A stretch of DNA of 64,000 nucleotides from an uncultured Clostridia bacterium. GTDB lineage: Bacteria > Bacillota > Clostridia > Peptostreptococcales > Anaerovoracaceae. Under the pieces are notes generated by a model, which saw only the letters and a program-made list of their open reading frames with translations, did no database searches and was not told where the DNA came from. The position numbers and the translations under genes were made by a program. Position 1 is the stretch's first letter. Each line of letters opens with the position of its first letter. Location of the stretch: positions 62,001-126,000 of the forward strand of contig CALZYE010000001.1 of the NCBI GenBank assembly GCA_945830395.1. Direction: 5' to 3'. Shown piece by piece: positions 7,997-17,140 of this stretch.

Positions 7997-8014
7997 TAAG
8001 GGAGTTAAAGATTA

Positions 8015-9991
8015 ATGTCTGACATACGAAAAAAAAATAAACAAAGGATGGTTGTGGCATTTCTGATTATGATGTTTCTGGTGCTTTTGCTCGCCTTCAG
8101 AATGGCATGGATACAGATTGTAAAGGCCGACGAATATGGTGAGAAAGCAAAATCACAGCAGACTACAGATATGTCCGTAGAAGCCAACAGGGGAATTATT
8201 TATGATAGAAACGGAAAAGAACTTGCATCAAGCGCCACATCGTACTCGGTTTGGCTAAGACCAAATGAAGTTTTGAAAAACTATGCGGCACAGGAGAAGA
8301 AAAAGGAAGTGTCTGAAAAGCTTGCACTGGCATTGGATATGAAGTCGGAAGATGTCTTAAAGAAGATAGATTCAAAGTCGGCTATTGTAAATTTGGCGAA
8401 GTATGTTGAAAAGAAAAAGAGCGATAAGGTAAGAAATCTTGAAATTGCAGGGGTTGAAATCTCAGAAGGAACAAAGAGATATTATCCCCTCGGAAGCTCG
8501 GCAGCTAAACTTCTGGGAAGTGTAACGGACGACAGTGTGGGAAGAACAGGTATAGAAGCGAAGTTCGATAATTTTTTAAGTGGAATTTCAGGAAGGTGGA
8601 TAAGGGAGACAGACCTGAATGGAGATACCCTTTCAAATGGAAGCCAGAAGCTTTACAAGGCAAAAGACGGTTATAATCTATATCTGACCATAGATGAAGT
8701 ATTGCAGAACTATGCCGAAAGTGCGGTAAAAGTCGGTATGGCTAAAACTAAGGCAAAGAGGGTAATGTGCCTTGTTATGAACCCGGAAACGGGAGATATT
8801 TTGGCAATGGTTACGAACCCGTCTTTTAATCCGAACAATGCCATGGAACCTGAGTCTAAATACGAGAAGGCGTCATTTATGAAGATGACAGGTACGGAGC
8901 AGGGAAAGTATTTGAGCAAGATGTGGAGTAACCCCATTGTAAGCGACTTATATGAACCGGGTTCCACATTTAAACTTATCACAACCTCAGCAGCCTTGGA
9001 GGAGGGAGTTGCAACACCTAAGAGCAGATTTTTCGACAGCGGAAGCATAAATGTGGACGGCACGGTTTTGCATTGCTGGAACAAGGCGGGACACGGAAGT
9101 CAGTCTCTGACTGAAGCTGTGGGAAACTCGTGTAATACGGTTCAGGTAAACCTTGCTCTCAAAATAGGAAAGAAGAAGTACTATAACTACTTGGACATGT
9201 TCGGCATAACAGATACTACCCATGTTGACCTGCCGGCTGAAACCACGGCGATTATAAAGAAGGAAGCGGGACTTACGAATGTTGACCTTGCAACCATGTC
9301 TTACGGACAGGGTATAGCGGTGACTCCGATACAGCTTTTAACGGCTGTATCTTCCATCGGCAATGAAGGCATGCTCATGGAGCCGAGGATAGTTAAGAAG
9401 ATGACAGACCGGAATGGAAAAACCGTTAAAAAATACAATACCAAGGTTGTCAGAAAAGTCATATCTTCAAAGACCGCATCTGAGATGAAGGGCATTATGG
9501 AATTTGTCGTAGGAAAAGGCGGAGGCGGAAATGCCAAAGTCCCGGGATACAGAATTGGAGGAAAGACAGGAACTGCCGATAAGGTCGTAAATGGAAAATA
9601 CACTAAGGACACATATTCATCCTTCGTAGGAATGGCGCCTATGGAAGATCCGAAACTGGCAGTTTTGGTAGTGGTTGACAGTCCTATGGGGACGCAATTC
9701 GGCAGCGCTGTTGCAGCTCCTATAGCGCAGGACTTTTTAAAAAATGCGCTGACATATATGGAAATCAGCCCTAAATATGCATCGGGAGAAGACAGAAGTG
9801 TCAATGTAAAATATGTTCCCAATCTTAAGGGGATGACATTGGGGAAAGCTGCATATGAGCTTTCTAAGTTGAATTTGAAGTGCAAGGTAAGTCCAAAGAC
9901 AGAGCGCAAGGATTATAAGGTTGTTGACCAGTATCCTAAAGCCGGAGCACAGGTTAAACGGGGAGATACGGTCTATATTTACAGAGAATAG
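8015..9991 (+). CDS. Class B penicillin-binding protein with PASTA domain (FtsI/SpoVD-like)
   Basis: A 658-residue septal transpeptidase. One N-terminal membrane anchor (residues 10-30) is followed by the dimerisation domain (EANRGIIYDRNGKELA) and the transpeptidase domain. The latter has all three catalytic motifs: STFK with Ser317, SCN at 372-374 and KTG at 517-519. A single PASTA domain (about 600-658, VPNLKGMTLGKAAYELSKLNL) closes the protein. It cross-links peptidoglycan at the septum together with FtsW. One PASTA domain is typical of SpoVD, but SpoVD and PBP2B-type FtsI cannot be separated on sequence alone. This is the only class B PBP in the cluster, so a vegetative division role is likely. 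Confidence 0.93.
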   Translation: MSDIRKKNKQRMVVAFLIMMFLVLLLAFRMAWIQIVKADEYGEKAKSQQTTDMSVEANRGIIYDRNGKELASSATSYSVWLRPNEVLKNYAAQEKKKEVSEKLALALDMKSEDVLKKIDSKSAIVNLAKYVEKKKSDKVRNLEIAGVEISEGTKRYYPLGSSAAKLLGSVTDDSVGRTGIEAKFDNFLSGISGRWIRETDLNGDTLSNGSQKLYKAKDGYNLYLTIDEVLQNYAESAVKVGMAKTKAKRVMCLVMNPETGDILAMVTNPSFNPNNAMEPESKYEKASFMKMTGTEQGKYLSKMWSNPIVSDLYEPGSTFKLITTSAALEEGVATPKSRFFDSGSINVDGTVLHCWNKAGHGSQSLTEAVGNSCNTVQVNLALKIGKKKYYNYLDMFGITDTTHVDLPAETTAIIKKEAGLTNVDLATMSYGQGIAVTPIQLLTAVSSIGNEGMLMEPRIVKKMTDRNGKTVKKYNTKVVRKVISSKTASEMKGIMEFVVGKGGGGNAKVPGYRIGGKTGTADKVVNGKYTKDTYSSFVGMAPMEDPKLAVLVVVDSPMGTQFGSAVAAPIAQDFLKNALTYMEISPKYASGEDRSVNVKYVPNLKGMTLGKAAYELSKLNLKCKVSPKTERKDYKVVDQYPKAGAQVKRGDTVYIYRE

Positions 9992-10000
9992 GAGAATATT

Positions 10001-11377
10001 ATGGATGCTATAACGGCAAAAGAATTGGCAGAAGTTACATCCGGAAACTTGCTAAAGGGAAGCGGAAACGAAATTTTCACGGGAATTTGTACGGATTCAA
10101 GGATTTTTCAAGAGGGAGATGTGTTCTTTGCCTTAAAGGGAGAGCTTGCAGACGGTCATGAGTTCGTTCCCATGGTTATAGACAAAGGATGCAAGATATG
10201 CGTAGTCAGCGATGAAAAAGCGGCAGATGACTGCGAAAACTGTACATTTATCGTTGTGAAGGACACTTTGCCTGCGCTTCAGACTTTGACAAAATGGTAT
10301 CTGGAAAAGATTGCCGTAAAGAAGATTGCAATTACGGGAAGTGTGGGAAAAACTTCAACAAGGGATATGGTGTACTATATATTAAAAGAACGGTATAAGA
10401 CAGGCAGACCCATTAAAAATTACAACAGCGATGTGGGGATTCCTCTGACGGTGGCGAAATTTTCATCTGAACTTGAGATGGCTGTATTGGAGGAGGGCAT
10501 GGAATTTGCCGGCGAACTTCACAGGCTTGTGGATATGACAAGGCCTGATGTTGCCATAATAACCAATGTGGGAATAAGTCATTTGGAAAACCTTGGTTCA
10601 AGAGAAAATCTATATAAAGCAAAGATGGAAATTACGGATTTCTTCGGAGAAGATAATGTCCTCATAATAAATGAGTCAAATGATATGCTGGACAAGAACA
10701 ATATATCGGGAAATTACAAAGTGATTTCCATAGGAGAAAAGGGCAGTGAGGATTATGTGGTTTCGGATATAAGAGACAGAGGAATTGATGGAGTTGATTT
10801 TACGCTGACACACAAAGATAAGAGGAAAAATTTCACCTTGAATGTTCCGGGGGCTCACAATGCAATTAATGCGGCACTTGCAGTTGCAGGCTGTGACCTT
10901 TACGGTGTAACATGGGAAGAGGCTCAAAGAGGTCTTTTAAAAATGGAGCTTACCGGAAAACGGCTAAAAATCAGGGAAAACAAAGGGATCAGGGTTTTAG
11001 ACGATTCATATAATGCAGCCCCTGATTCTGTGAAATCTGCCATAAAGACGATGGAAACCACTGACTGCAGCCGCAGAATTGCAATATTGGGCGCAATGAA
11101 TGAATTGGGAGATGATACTCCAAAGCATCATTATGAGGTAGGGCGATTTGCAGCAGAACACAAGGTTGATGTGGTTATAGGAATTGAGCCGAAGGCGAAA
11201 GACATCGTCCAAGGTGCCGTTGACTGCGGTATCGAAGGCATATACTTTGATGAGAAAGAAGATTTGTACCCGCAGCTTAAGAAAATTTTGAAAGAAGGCG
11301 ATCTGATTTTGACAAAGGCGTCTATGACAAGACATTTTTGGGAGATTGCAGATGAGATAATGAATCTTGAGTTATAG
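10001..11377 (+). CDS. murF: UDP-N-acetylmuramoyl-tripeptide--D-Ala-D-Ala ligase
   Basis: A 458-residue Mur ligase that adds the D-Ala-D-Ala dipeptide to UDP-MurNAc-tripeptide. The ATP-binding loop is ITGSVGKTSTRD near residue 110. GICTDSRIFQEGDVFFALKGE is the N-terminal uridine-binding segment, and VLDDSYNAAPDSVKSAI is the MurF central motif. It follows the PBP gene directly, whereas in most dcw clusters murE would lie between them. Start is ATG with GGAGAAT. Confidence 0.95.
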   Translation: MDAITAKELAEVTSGNLLKGSGNEIFTGICTDSRIFQEGDVFFALKGELADGHEFVPMVIDKGCKICVVSDEKAADDCENCTFIVVKDTLPALQTLTKWYLEKIAVKKIAITGSVGKTSTRDMVYYILKERYKTGRPIKNYNSDVGIPLTVAKFSSELEMAVLEEGMEFAGELHRLVDMTRPDVAIITNVGISHLENLGSRENLYKAKMEITDFFGEDNVLIINESNDMLDKNNISGNYKVISIGEKGSEDYVVSDIRDRGIDGVDFTLTHKDKRKNFTLNVPGAHNAINAALAVAGCDLYGVTWEEAQRGLLKMELTGKRLKIRENKGIRVLDDSYNAAPDSVKSAIKTMETTDCSRRIAILGAMNELGDDTPKHHYEVGRFAAEHKVDVVIGIEPKAKDIVQGAVDCGIEGIYFDEKEDLYPQLKKILKEGDLILTKASMTRHFWEIADEIMNLEL

Positions 11378-11416
11378 TTTGATTGAGAGACAGCTTGTTT
11401 AGGAGAAATATTATAC

Positions 11417-12379
11417 ATGTTTACGATATATTGTATGGCGATTTTTGCAGGTGCCGCTGCCCTTGGAGCACTGTTTACATATTTTGAAATACCGATAATA
11501 AAAAGGCATCAATTCGGCCAGTATATTAGAGAAGAAGGGCCGCAGTCCCACCTTGTTAAGCAGGGAACGCCCACTATGGGTGGAGTTGCAATATACCTTG
11601 CAGTAGCAATAGCAACTTTGGCCGGAACAAAGGGAAGTTTGGACAGCATCATAATTATCGTTGCCGGACTGGTTTACGGATCAATCGGCTTTGCAGATGA
11701 TTTTATAAAGGTGGCGGCAAAACACAACCTTGGGCTGAGGGCATGGCAGAAATTGGTTCTTCAAATTATAGTAGGCGTTGTATTCGGAATCTATATCATG
11801 GGAAATACCGCAGCAGGAAGCAATGTATGGATTCCGTTTGCAGGTATTGAAGTGGATTTCGGGAAAGCCTTTCCCGTATTTGTTTCATTCGTAATGGTTG
11901 CCATGTCAAACAGTGTCAATCTGTCTGACGGAATGGACGGACTATGTGCGGGAGTAAGCAGTATCTTTGCGGGATTCTTTGCCTGCACAGTTGTTGCCAT
12001 GGGATATGCCGACAGCGGGATCTATCTGATTGCAACGGCGGGAGCATGTGTAGGTTTTCTGTTTTTTAACAGATATCCGGCAAAAATATTCATGGGAGAT
12101 ACCGGCTCGATGGCTCTTGGAGGCGGAATGACAGCGGCAATTTTTATGACGAAGATGGAATTTTTAATTCCCATTGCAGGTTTAGTATTCGTAGTGGAAG
12201 CTCTCTCTGTGATAATACAGGTTATTTCTTTTAAGACGACGGGAAAGAGAGTATTCAGAATGTCTCCTTTGCATCATCATTTTGAGGAAGGCGGAATGAA
12301 GGAAACCAAGGTTGTTCTCATGTTTTGGGCAGCGACTTCGATTTGCTGCGGAGCTGCATATATAATTTTGATGATGTAG
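11417..12379 (+). CDS. mraY: Phospho-N-acetylmuramoyl-pentapeptide-transferase MraY
   Basis: A 320-residue polytopic membrane enzyme that makes lipid I from UDP-MurNAc-pentapeptide and undecaprenyl phosphate. Signature motifs are present: GTPTMGGVAIY, the acidic GFADDFIKV, NLSDGMDGL with catalytic Asp, FMGDTGSMALGG, and the C-terminal HHHFE. Length fits the Gram-positive family. Start is ATG after GGAGAAATATT. Confidence 0.97.
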   Translation: MFTIYCMAIFAGAAALGALFTYFEIPIIKRHQFGQYIREEGPQSHLVKQGTPTMGGVAIYLAVAIATLAGTKGSLDSIIIIVAGLVYGSIGFADDFIKVAAKHNLGLRAWQKLVLQIIVGVVFGIYIMGNTAAGSNVWIPFAGIEVDFGKAFPVFVSFVMVAMSNSVNLSDGMDGLCAGVSSIFAGFFACTVVAMGYADSGIYLIATAGACVGFLFFNRYPAKIFMGDTGSMALGGGMTAAIFMTKMEFLIPIAGLVFVVEALSVIIQVISFKTTGKRVFRMSPLHHHFEEGGMKETKVVLMFWAATSICCGAAYIILMM

Positions 12380-12434
12380 ATTCAACCCGGAGCAGACTGG
12401 TACAATCAAAATTTTGGAAGCATAGGTGATTTAA

Positions 12435-13808
12435 ATGACAAATAGGGAAAATTTGAAAGATACGAAAGTGCTTGTTGTGGGATTTGGAAAATCGGGTATC
12501 GCTGCGGCACAAGCGCTCCTTAAGCTTGGAGCAAAGGTATATATACAGGATTCAAAGTCTGAGGATATTTTCGATAAAAATCTCATTACATTTATGAGGG
12601 GACAGGGGGCGGAATTTTATTTGAATTCGTTTCCCTACGACATGGAAAACTTTGATCTTCTGGTTCTAAGTCCCGGAGTCAGCCCCGAACTTCCGTTTAT
12701 TGTGGATGCAACAGATAAAGGTGTAGAGGTAGTAGGAGAACTTGAAATTGCCTACAGAATCGGCAAGGGAAATTATATTGCCATAACAGGTACAAACGGA
12801 AAAACCACCACCACAACATTGGTGGGAGAAATTTTCAAGCTGGCAAAGAGGAAAACATCAGTCGTTGGAAATATTGGGATTGCAGTGATTTCGGCATCCG
12901 CGGAAGCTGAGGAAAATGATTGGCTTATAACTGAATGCAGCAGCTTTCAGCTTGAAACTACTAAGTATTTTAAACCGGCGGTATCCGCTATTTTGAATTT
13001 GACCCCGGACCACTTAAACAGACATCATACCATGGATGCCTATGGAAAGGCGAAAGCTAAAATATTTGAGAATCAATCAGAAGACGGCTATCTGGTGATT
13101 AATAAGGATGACAGAGAATGTTACAGACTGGCAAAGGATTGCAAAGCCGGAATTGTTCCCTTCAGCATTGAGGAAGAACTGAATTTCGGAGCTTTCGTAA
13201 AGGATGGGAAAATTGTAATTGCAAAGGAGCCGGGATATATTGAGGAAATTTGCGACACAGACGATATAAAGATAATAGGCAGACATAATCTTGCAAATGT
13301 GGTTGCTGCCGCGGCTATTTGTTATTTTGCAGGTATAGACAGGGAGATCATCGGAAAAGGGATTTCAGAATTTGCAGGAGTTGAGCATAGGATTGAATTT
13401 TGCGGAGAAATTGAAGGCGTAAAGTACTATAACGACTCAAAGGGCACAAATACGGATGCGGCGATTACCGCAATAAAGGCAATTAAAGAAAATATAATTT
13501 TAATCGCCGGAGGAGATGCAAAGCAGCAGGATTTCACCGGATTTGCAAAGGAATTAAAGGGAAAAGTAAAGACCTTGATTTTGTTGGGCAGAGATGCTGA
13601 TATGATTCGGGAGGCAGCAGACAGAGAAGGTTTTACAGATTATATTTATTGCAGAAATATGGATGAATGTGTGGCTAAAGCTCATGAGGCTGCAAAAGAG
13701 GGAGATACGGTATTACTTTCTCCGGCATGTGCAAGCTGGGACATGTATGATAGCTACGAACAGCGTGGAAATCACTTCAAGGAGAATGTTGCACGATTGG
13801 TAGAATGA
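12435..13808 (+). CDS. murD: UDP-N-acetylmuramoylalanine--D-glutamate ligase
   Basis: A 457-residue Mur ligase adding D-Glu to UDP-MurNAc-L-Ala. The N-terminal Rossmann part (VLVVGFGKSGIAAAQALLKLGA) and the ATP loop ITGTNGKTTTTTLVG near residue 116 are clear. NLTPDHLNRHHTMDAY, NDSKGTNTDAAITAI and LLSPACASWDMYDSYEQRG are MurD hallmarks. The stop overlaps the ftsW start (ATGA), implying translational coupling. Confidence 0.97.
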   Translation: MTNRENLKDTKVLVVGFGKSGIAAAQALLKLGAKVYIQDSKSEDIFDKNLITFMRGQGAEFYLNSFPYDMENFDLLVLSPGVSPELPFIVDATDKGVEVVGELEIAYRIGKGNYIAITGTNGKTTTTTLVGEIFKLAKRKTSVVGNIGIAVISASAEAEENDWLITECSSFQLETTKYFKPAVSAILNLTPDHLNRHHTMDAYGKAKAKIFENQSEDGYLVINKDDRECYRLAKDCKAGIVPFSIEEELNFGAFVKDGKIVIAKEPGYIEEICDTDDIKIIGRHNLANVVAAAAICYFAGIDREIIGKGISEFAGVEHRIEFCGEIEGVKYYNDSKGTNTDAAITAIKAIKENIILIAGGDAKQQDFTGFAKELKGKVKTLILLGRDADMIREAADREGFTDYIYCRNMDECVAKAHEAAKEGDTVLLSPACASWDMYDSYEQRGNHFKENVARLVE

Positions 13809-15028
13809 TGAAGAAAAAATCAAATCTTTTAGGAAAAAGAAATCCCTGTGATTTTGTCATAGTAATTTTGACCACGATTTTAGTGATTTTCGGCATCGTG
13901 ATGATTTTCAGCGCCAGCTATTACAAGTCCATTAACGAATCGGGGTCGCCATACGGCTACTTAAAAAAACAACTTTTTTTTGCAGTCACAGGCGGAATGG
14001 CTATGTGGTTTTTGTCCCATGTGGACTATCATAAATTTAAGGGAAGATTCACAGAAATATTTGCGGTCTTGAGCATAATTCTTTTACTCCTGGTGCTTAC
14101 GCCTGTAGGAGTTACAGTTAATGGAGCTTCAAGATGGATTCATTTCGGTTTTATATCCATAATGCCGGGGGAAATTGCAAAGGCGGCGGTCATCTTGCTG
14201 GCTGCAAAATTCATTTCAGAAGATCCGGGAAGGGTTGTAAGAGTAAAGGACGGACTGTTGCCCATTGCTGTTGTTACAGGAGTTTATGGACTTCTGATTA
14301 TAAAGCAGCCAAATCTGTCTACAGCGCTGACTTTAGTGGGTATTGTAGTCGGTATAACCTTTCTGGCAGGATTGAGCTACAAATATATAGTTGCTCTTAG
14401 CGGGCTTGCTGTATTCGGCGGATTCGGTGTTGCCGTGAGCGGAACCTACTGGGCTACAAGGCTTTTCAGTTTTTTGGATCCGTTCAAGTCGGCAAAAGAT
14501 GAAGGTTTTCAGGTAGTACAATCCCTTCTGGCGCTGGGAACGGGAGGTCTCACAGGCAGAGGTCTGGGCGAAAGCATACAAAAAACTTTGTATCTGCCGG
14601 AGCCGCAAAATGATTTTATTTTGGCCATAATAGGAGAAGAAATAGGTTTGATCGGAGTTCTGATAATGCTCATGGTATTCATAATTCTCATATGGAGATG
14701 CGCAAAGGTGGCTGTGAATGCGCCTGATCTTTTCGGAATGTTGTTTGCCGGCGGTGTGACAATGATGATAGGTATTCAGCTTATATTCAATATTGCAGTT
14801 GTAACATCGTCCATGCCGCCTACAGGCGTTGCGTTGCCGTTTATAAGCTACGGCGGAAATGCCTTGTGGATTTTTATGGGATGTATAGGCATACTTTTAA
14901 ACATTTCCAGGCAGTCCGAAAGGGCAGGCGCTGGTGGAGAACAGGAGATAGAAGCTGATTTGAGAAGAAACCGAAAAAATAAAAGAAGAAAAACAAGCAA
15001 AGCAAGGAGAAGAGAAAGACTTATATGA
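13805..15028 (+). CDS. ftsW: Lipid II glycosyltransferase FtsW (SEDS family)
   Basis: A 407-residue SEDS protein with about ten membrane segments. It polymerises lipid II at the septum in a complex with the class B PBP encoded upstream. Family motifs: KKQLFFAVTGGMAMWFLSHVDYHKF, KQPNLSTAL, EPQNDFILAIIGEEIGLIG and PPTGVALPFISYGG. The cytoplasmic C-terminus is strongly basic (RRNRKNKRRKTSKARRRER). It overlaps murD and murG by 4 nt at each end. Confidence 0.95.
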   Translation: MMKKKSNLLGKRNPCDFVIVILTTILVIFGIVMIFSASYYKSINESGSPYGYLKKQLFFAVTGGMAMWFLSHVDYHKFKGRFTEIFAVLSIILLLLVLTPVGVTVNGASRWIHFGFISIMPGEIAKAAVILLAAKFISEDPGRVVRVKDGLLPIAVVTGVYGLLIIKQPNLSTALTLVGIVVGITFLAGLSYKYIVALSGLAVFGGFGVAVSGTYWATRLFSFLDPFKSAKDEGFQVVQSLLALGTGGLTGRGLGESIQKTLYLPEPQNDFILAIIGEEIGLIGVLIMLMVFIILIWRCAKVAVNAPDLFGMLFAGGVTMMIGIQLIFNIAVVTSSMPPTGVALPFISYGGNALWIFMGCIGILLNISRQSERAGAGGEQEIEADLRRNRKNKRRKTSKARRRERLI

Positions 15029-16128
15029 GAGTGATTGTAACAGGTGGGGGAACAGGTGGTCATATTTATCCTGCTCTTGCCATTGCAGATGAAATAAAAA
15101 AGAGGGAACCTGACTCAGAGATTTTGTATATAGGCAACCACATAGGCCTCGAAAAAGATATAGTTCCGAAAACAGATTATAAAATAGAGTATGTTTCTGC
15201 CAGATGGCTGGATAAAAGCAATATATTTCAGCTTGCAGCCACCGGTTTTGTTACATTTAGAGGAGTAAGACAAACTCTGAAAATAATGAAAAAATTTAAG
15301 CCGGATGTTGTGATAGGAACAGGGGGATTCGTATGTTTTCCTGTTATATATGCAGGATATAAATACGGCGCCAAATGTTATATACATGAACAGAATGCAT
15401 ATCCCGGAATGGCAAATAGAGGCCTTGAACGATTTGTTAACGGCGTTTTTCTGGGTTTCAACGAAGCGTCCGAATTCTTTAAGGAACCTGAGAAGCACAG
15501 ATATGTGGGAAATCCCGTTCGAGCTGATTTTTTCAACGTGAACAGAGCAGAAGCAAGAGCGCGTTTGGGGATTTCAGAGGACAAGTTCGTGTGCTTTGTC
15601 TTTGGAGGAAGTCAGGGCGCAGAGCAGATAAACTATGCTATGTTCGATTTAATTGAGAAAGTTTCCAAACACGAAGATATGATCCTTCTGTTTGGAACGG
15701 GAACCATGTACTATGATGAAATTAAGGAGAAAGTAGAAGCCCTTGGAATTAAATCCGGTGACAGAATCAGAATGGAGCCTTACATTAACAGAATGCAGGA
15801 TTATATAAGTGCGGCGGATTTGGTTATAGGAAGAGCGGGGGCCTTATCAGTTGCAGAGATGTGCGTAAGCGGAAGAGCATGCCTACTCATTCCTTCTCCC
15901 AATGTTACGGGAAATCATCAGTATTTCAATGCAAAATCGGTTGCAGACAAGGGCGGCGCAATTATTCTTGAAGAGAAGAATCTTACATGTAAAAGTTTAA
16001 GCGATTTGGTTATGAGACTTAGTGAAAACCCGGACAAATTGAAACTTATGGGTGAAATGAGTTTCAAGGCTGTTTTGCACAATTCAGCGGAGTTGATTTA
16101 TGAAAGTATCAAAAAGGATTTGAAGTAA
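15025..16128 (+). CDS. murG: Lipid II synthase MurG (N-acetylglucosaminyltransferase)
   Basis: A 367-residue GT-B glycosyltransferase on the inner membrane face that adds GlcNAc to lipid I. The N-terminal G-loop TGGGTGGHIYPALAIA, the second G-loop VFGGSQGAEQIN and the UDP-GlcNAc site RAGALSVAEMC are present. IHEQNAYPGMANR is another MurG signature. ATGA overlap with ftsW. In many clusters murB or murC would follow; here ftsQ does. Confidence 0.96.
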   Translation: MRVIVTGGGTGGHIYPALAIADEIKKREPDSEILYIGNHIGLEKDIVPKTDYKIEYVSARWLDKSNIFQLAATGFVTFRGVRQTLKIMKKFKPDVVIGTGGFVCFPVIYAGYKYGAKCYIHEQNAYPGMANRGLERFVNGVFLGFNEASEFFKEPEKHRYVGNPVRADFFNVNRAEARARLGISEDKFVCFVFGGSQGAEQINYAMFDLIEKVSKHEDMILLFGTGTMYYDEIKEKVEALGIKSGDRIRMEPYINRMQDYISAADLVIGRAGALSVAEMCVSGRACLLIPSPNVTGNHQYFNAKSVADKGGAIILEEKNLTCKSLSDLVMRLSENPDKLKLMGEMSFKAVLHNSAELIYESIKKDLK

Positions 16129-16131
16129 TTT

Positions 16132-17070
16132 ATGAGCGAAGAAAAGAAGGGGAAAAATCAAGAAATGCAAAAGACTGCGGCTTTTTTGAAAGAAGATTTG
16201 GATGAAGGCCGCAGGGAAGTATCCGAAGATACGCTTACTTTTAACTCAGACGATGTTAAAAACCGTGTTCTCGGTAAAAAGAAAATTTCAAGTTCAGTCG
16301 AGAATATAATTGAGAAACTGGGATGTGCAGAAGTCAACAGGAATAAAAAAAAGAGAAAGAAAAAAAATTATCTTGCAAGATTTTTAGGAATTATTGCAGT
16401 CATAATAGCTTTTATACTGTTTCTCGCTTCTCCTATATTTAATGTTGATAAAATTACCGTTACGGGGAATAATTACTACTCAGATAGTGAGGTGATAATG
16501 ATGAGCGGAGCGGTAAAAGGAAACAACATTATATTTAAACCGGGGAAAAAGAAAATTATAAATGCTCTTGAAAAAAATCCATACTTCAGAGAAGTCAGTG
16601 TAAAGAGACACTTACCATCGACTTTGGAAATAAATGTAGATGAAAGACAGCAGATTGCAAATATAAAATATGGAAATAAGTATGTTGTAATTTCTGAATC
16701 AGGTCTCGTTTTGCGGATAGGAGCAATAGACCCCAAGCTCACTTTGCTGAAAGGTTTAACTTTGAGCAAAATGAAGGTGGGAGAACATGTCAGAGCCGAA
16801 GAAAAACTGACATTGAAAGAAACCTTATCCATGGTGGCTTTGATGAGAAAGGGAAATCTTTTCTTTAAGAAGATACATGTGAAAGACAGATTTATAGAGG
16901 CGTATGTCTTTGATACTCTCATTGTGAGAGGAACGCCGGATAGAATGAAAAGTGTTATTGAAAGTGGTCATCTTCAGAAAGTCATCAATAAATTATACAA
17001 AAATAAGATGAAAAGAGGGACAATTAATCTGGGAGACCATAATTATATATCATTTTCTCCGGCATTTTAA
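16132..17070 (+). CDS. ftsQ: Cell division protein FtsQ/DivIB
   Basis: A 312-residue bitopic protein. A long charged cytoplasmic part (about 80 residues, ending NRNKKKRKKKNYLARF) precedes one membrane helix (residues 83-102). Outside is a POTRA domain beginning FNVDKITVTGNNYYSDSEV, then the beta domain with RHLPSTLEINVDERQQIANIKY. With FtsL and DivIC it gates septal synthesis. The long basic/acidic tail is typical of Gram-positive DivIB. It lies 3 nt after murG with only a weak ribosome-binding site. Confidence 0.88.
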   Translation: MSEEKKGKNQEMQKTAAFLKEDLDEGRREVSEDTLTFNSDDVKNRVLGKKKISSSVENIIEKLGCAEVNRNKKKRKKKNYLARFLGIIAVIIAFILFLASPIFNVDKITVTGNNYYSDSEVIMMSGAVKGNNIIFKPGKKKIINALEKNPYFREVSVKRHLPSTLEINVDERQQIANIKYGNKYVVISESGLVLRIGAIDPKLTLLKGLTLSKMKVGEHVRAEEKLTLKETLSMVALMRKGNLFFKKIHVKDRFIEAYVFDTLIVRGTPDRMKSVIESGHLQKVINKLYKNKMKRGTINLGDHNYISFSPAF

Positions 17071-17078
17071 AAAAAATC

Positions 17079-17107
17079 GTGCAAAATATTTTATTATATG
17101 ATAAAAT
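17079..17107 (+). promoter_or_regulatory. Candidate ftsZ promoter (extended -10)
   Basis: GTGCAA (17079-17084), 17-bp spacer, TAAAAT (17102-17107) preceded by TG at the extended -10 position. It lies in the 70-nt gap before ftsZ and would give extra ftsZ transcription. Confidence 0.45.
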
Positions 17108-17140
17108 ACAAATAATATGGGATCCAAGGAGGCAGTTTAA

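Noticed and set aside
14134-14400. Plus-strand frame inside ftsW
   Set aside because: Frame shadow of a well-supported ftsW; no independent signals.
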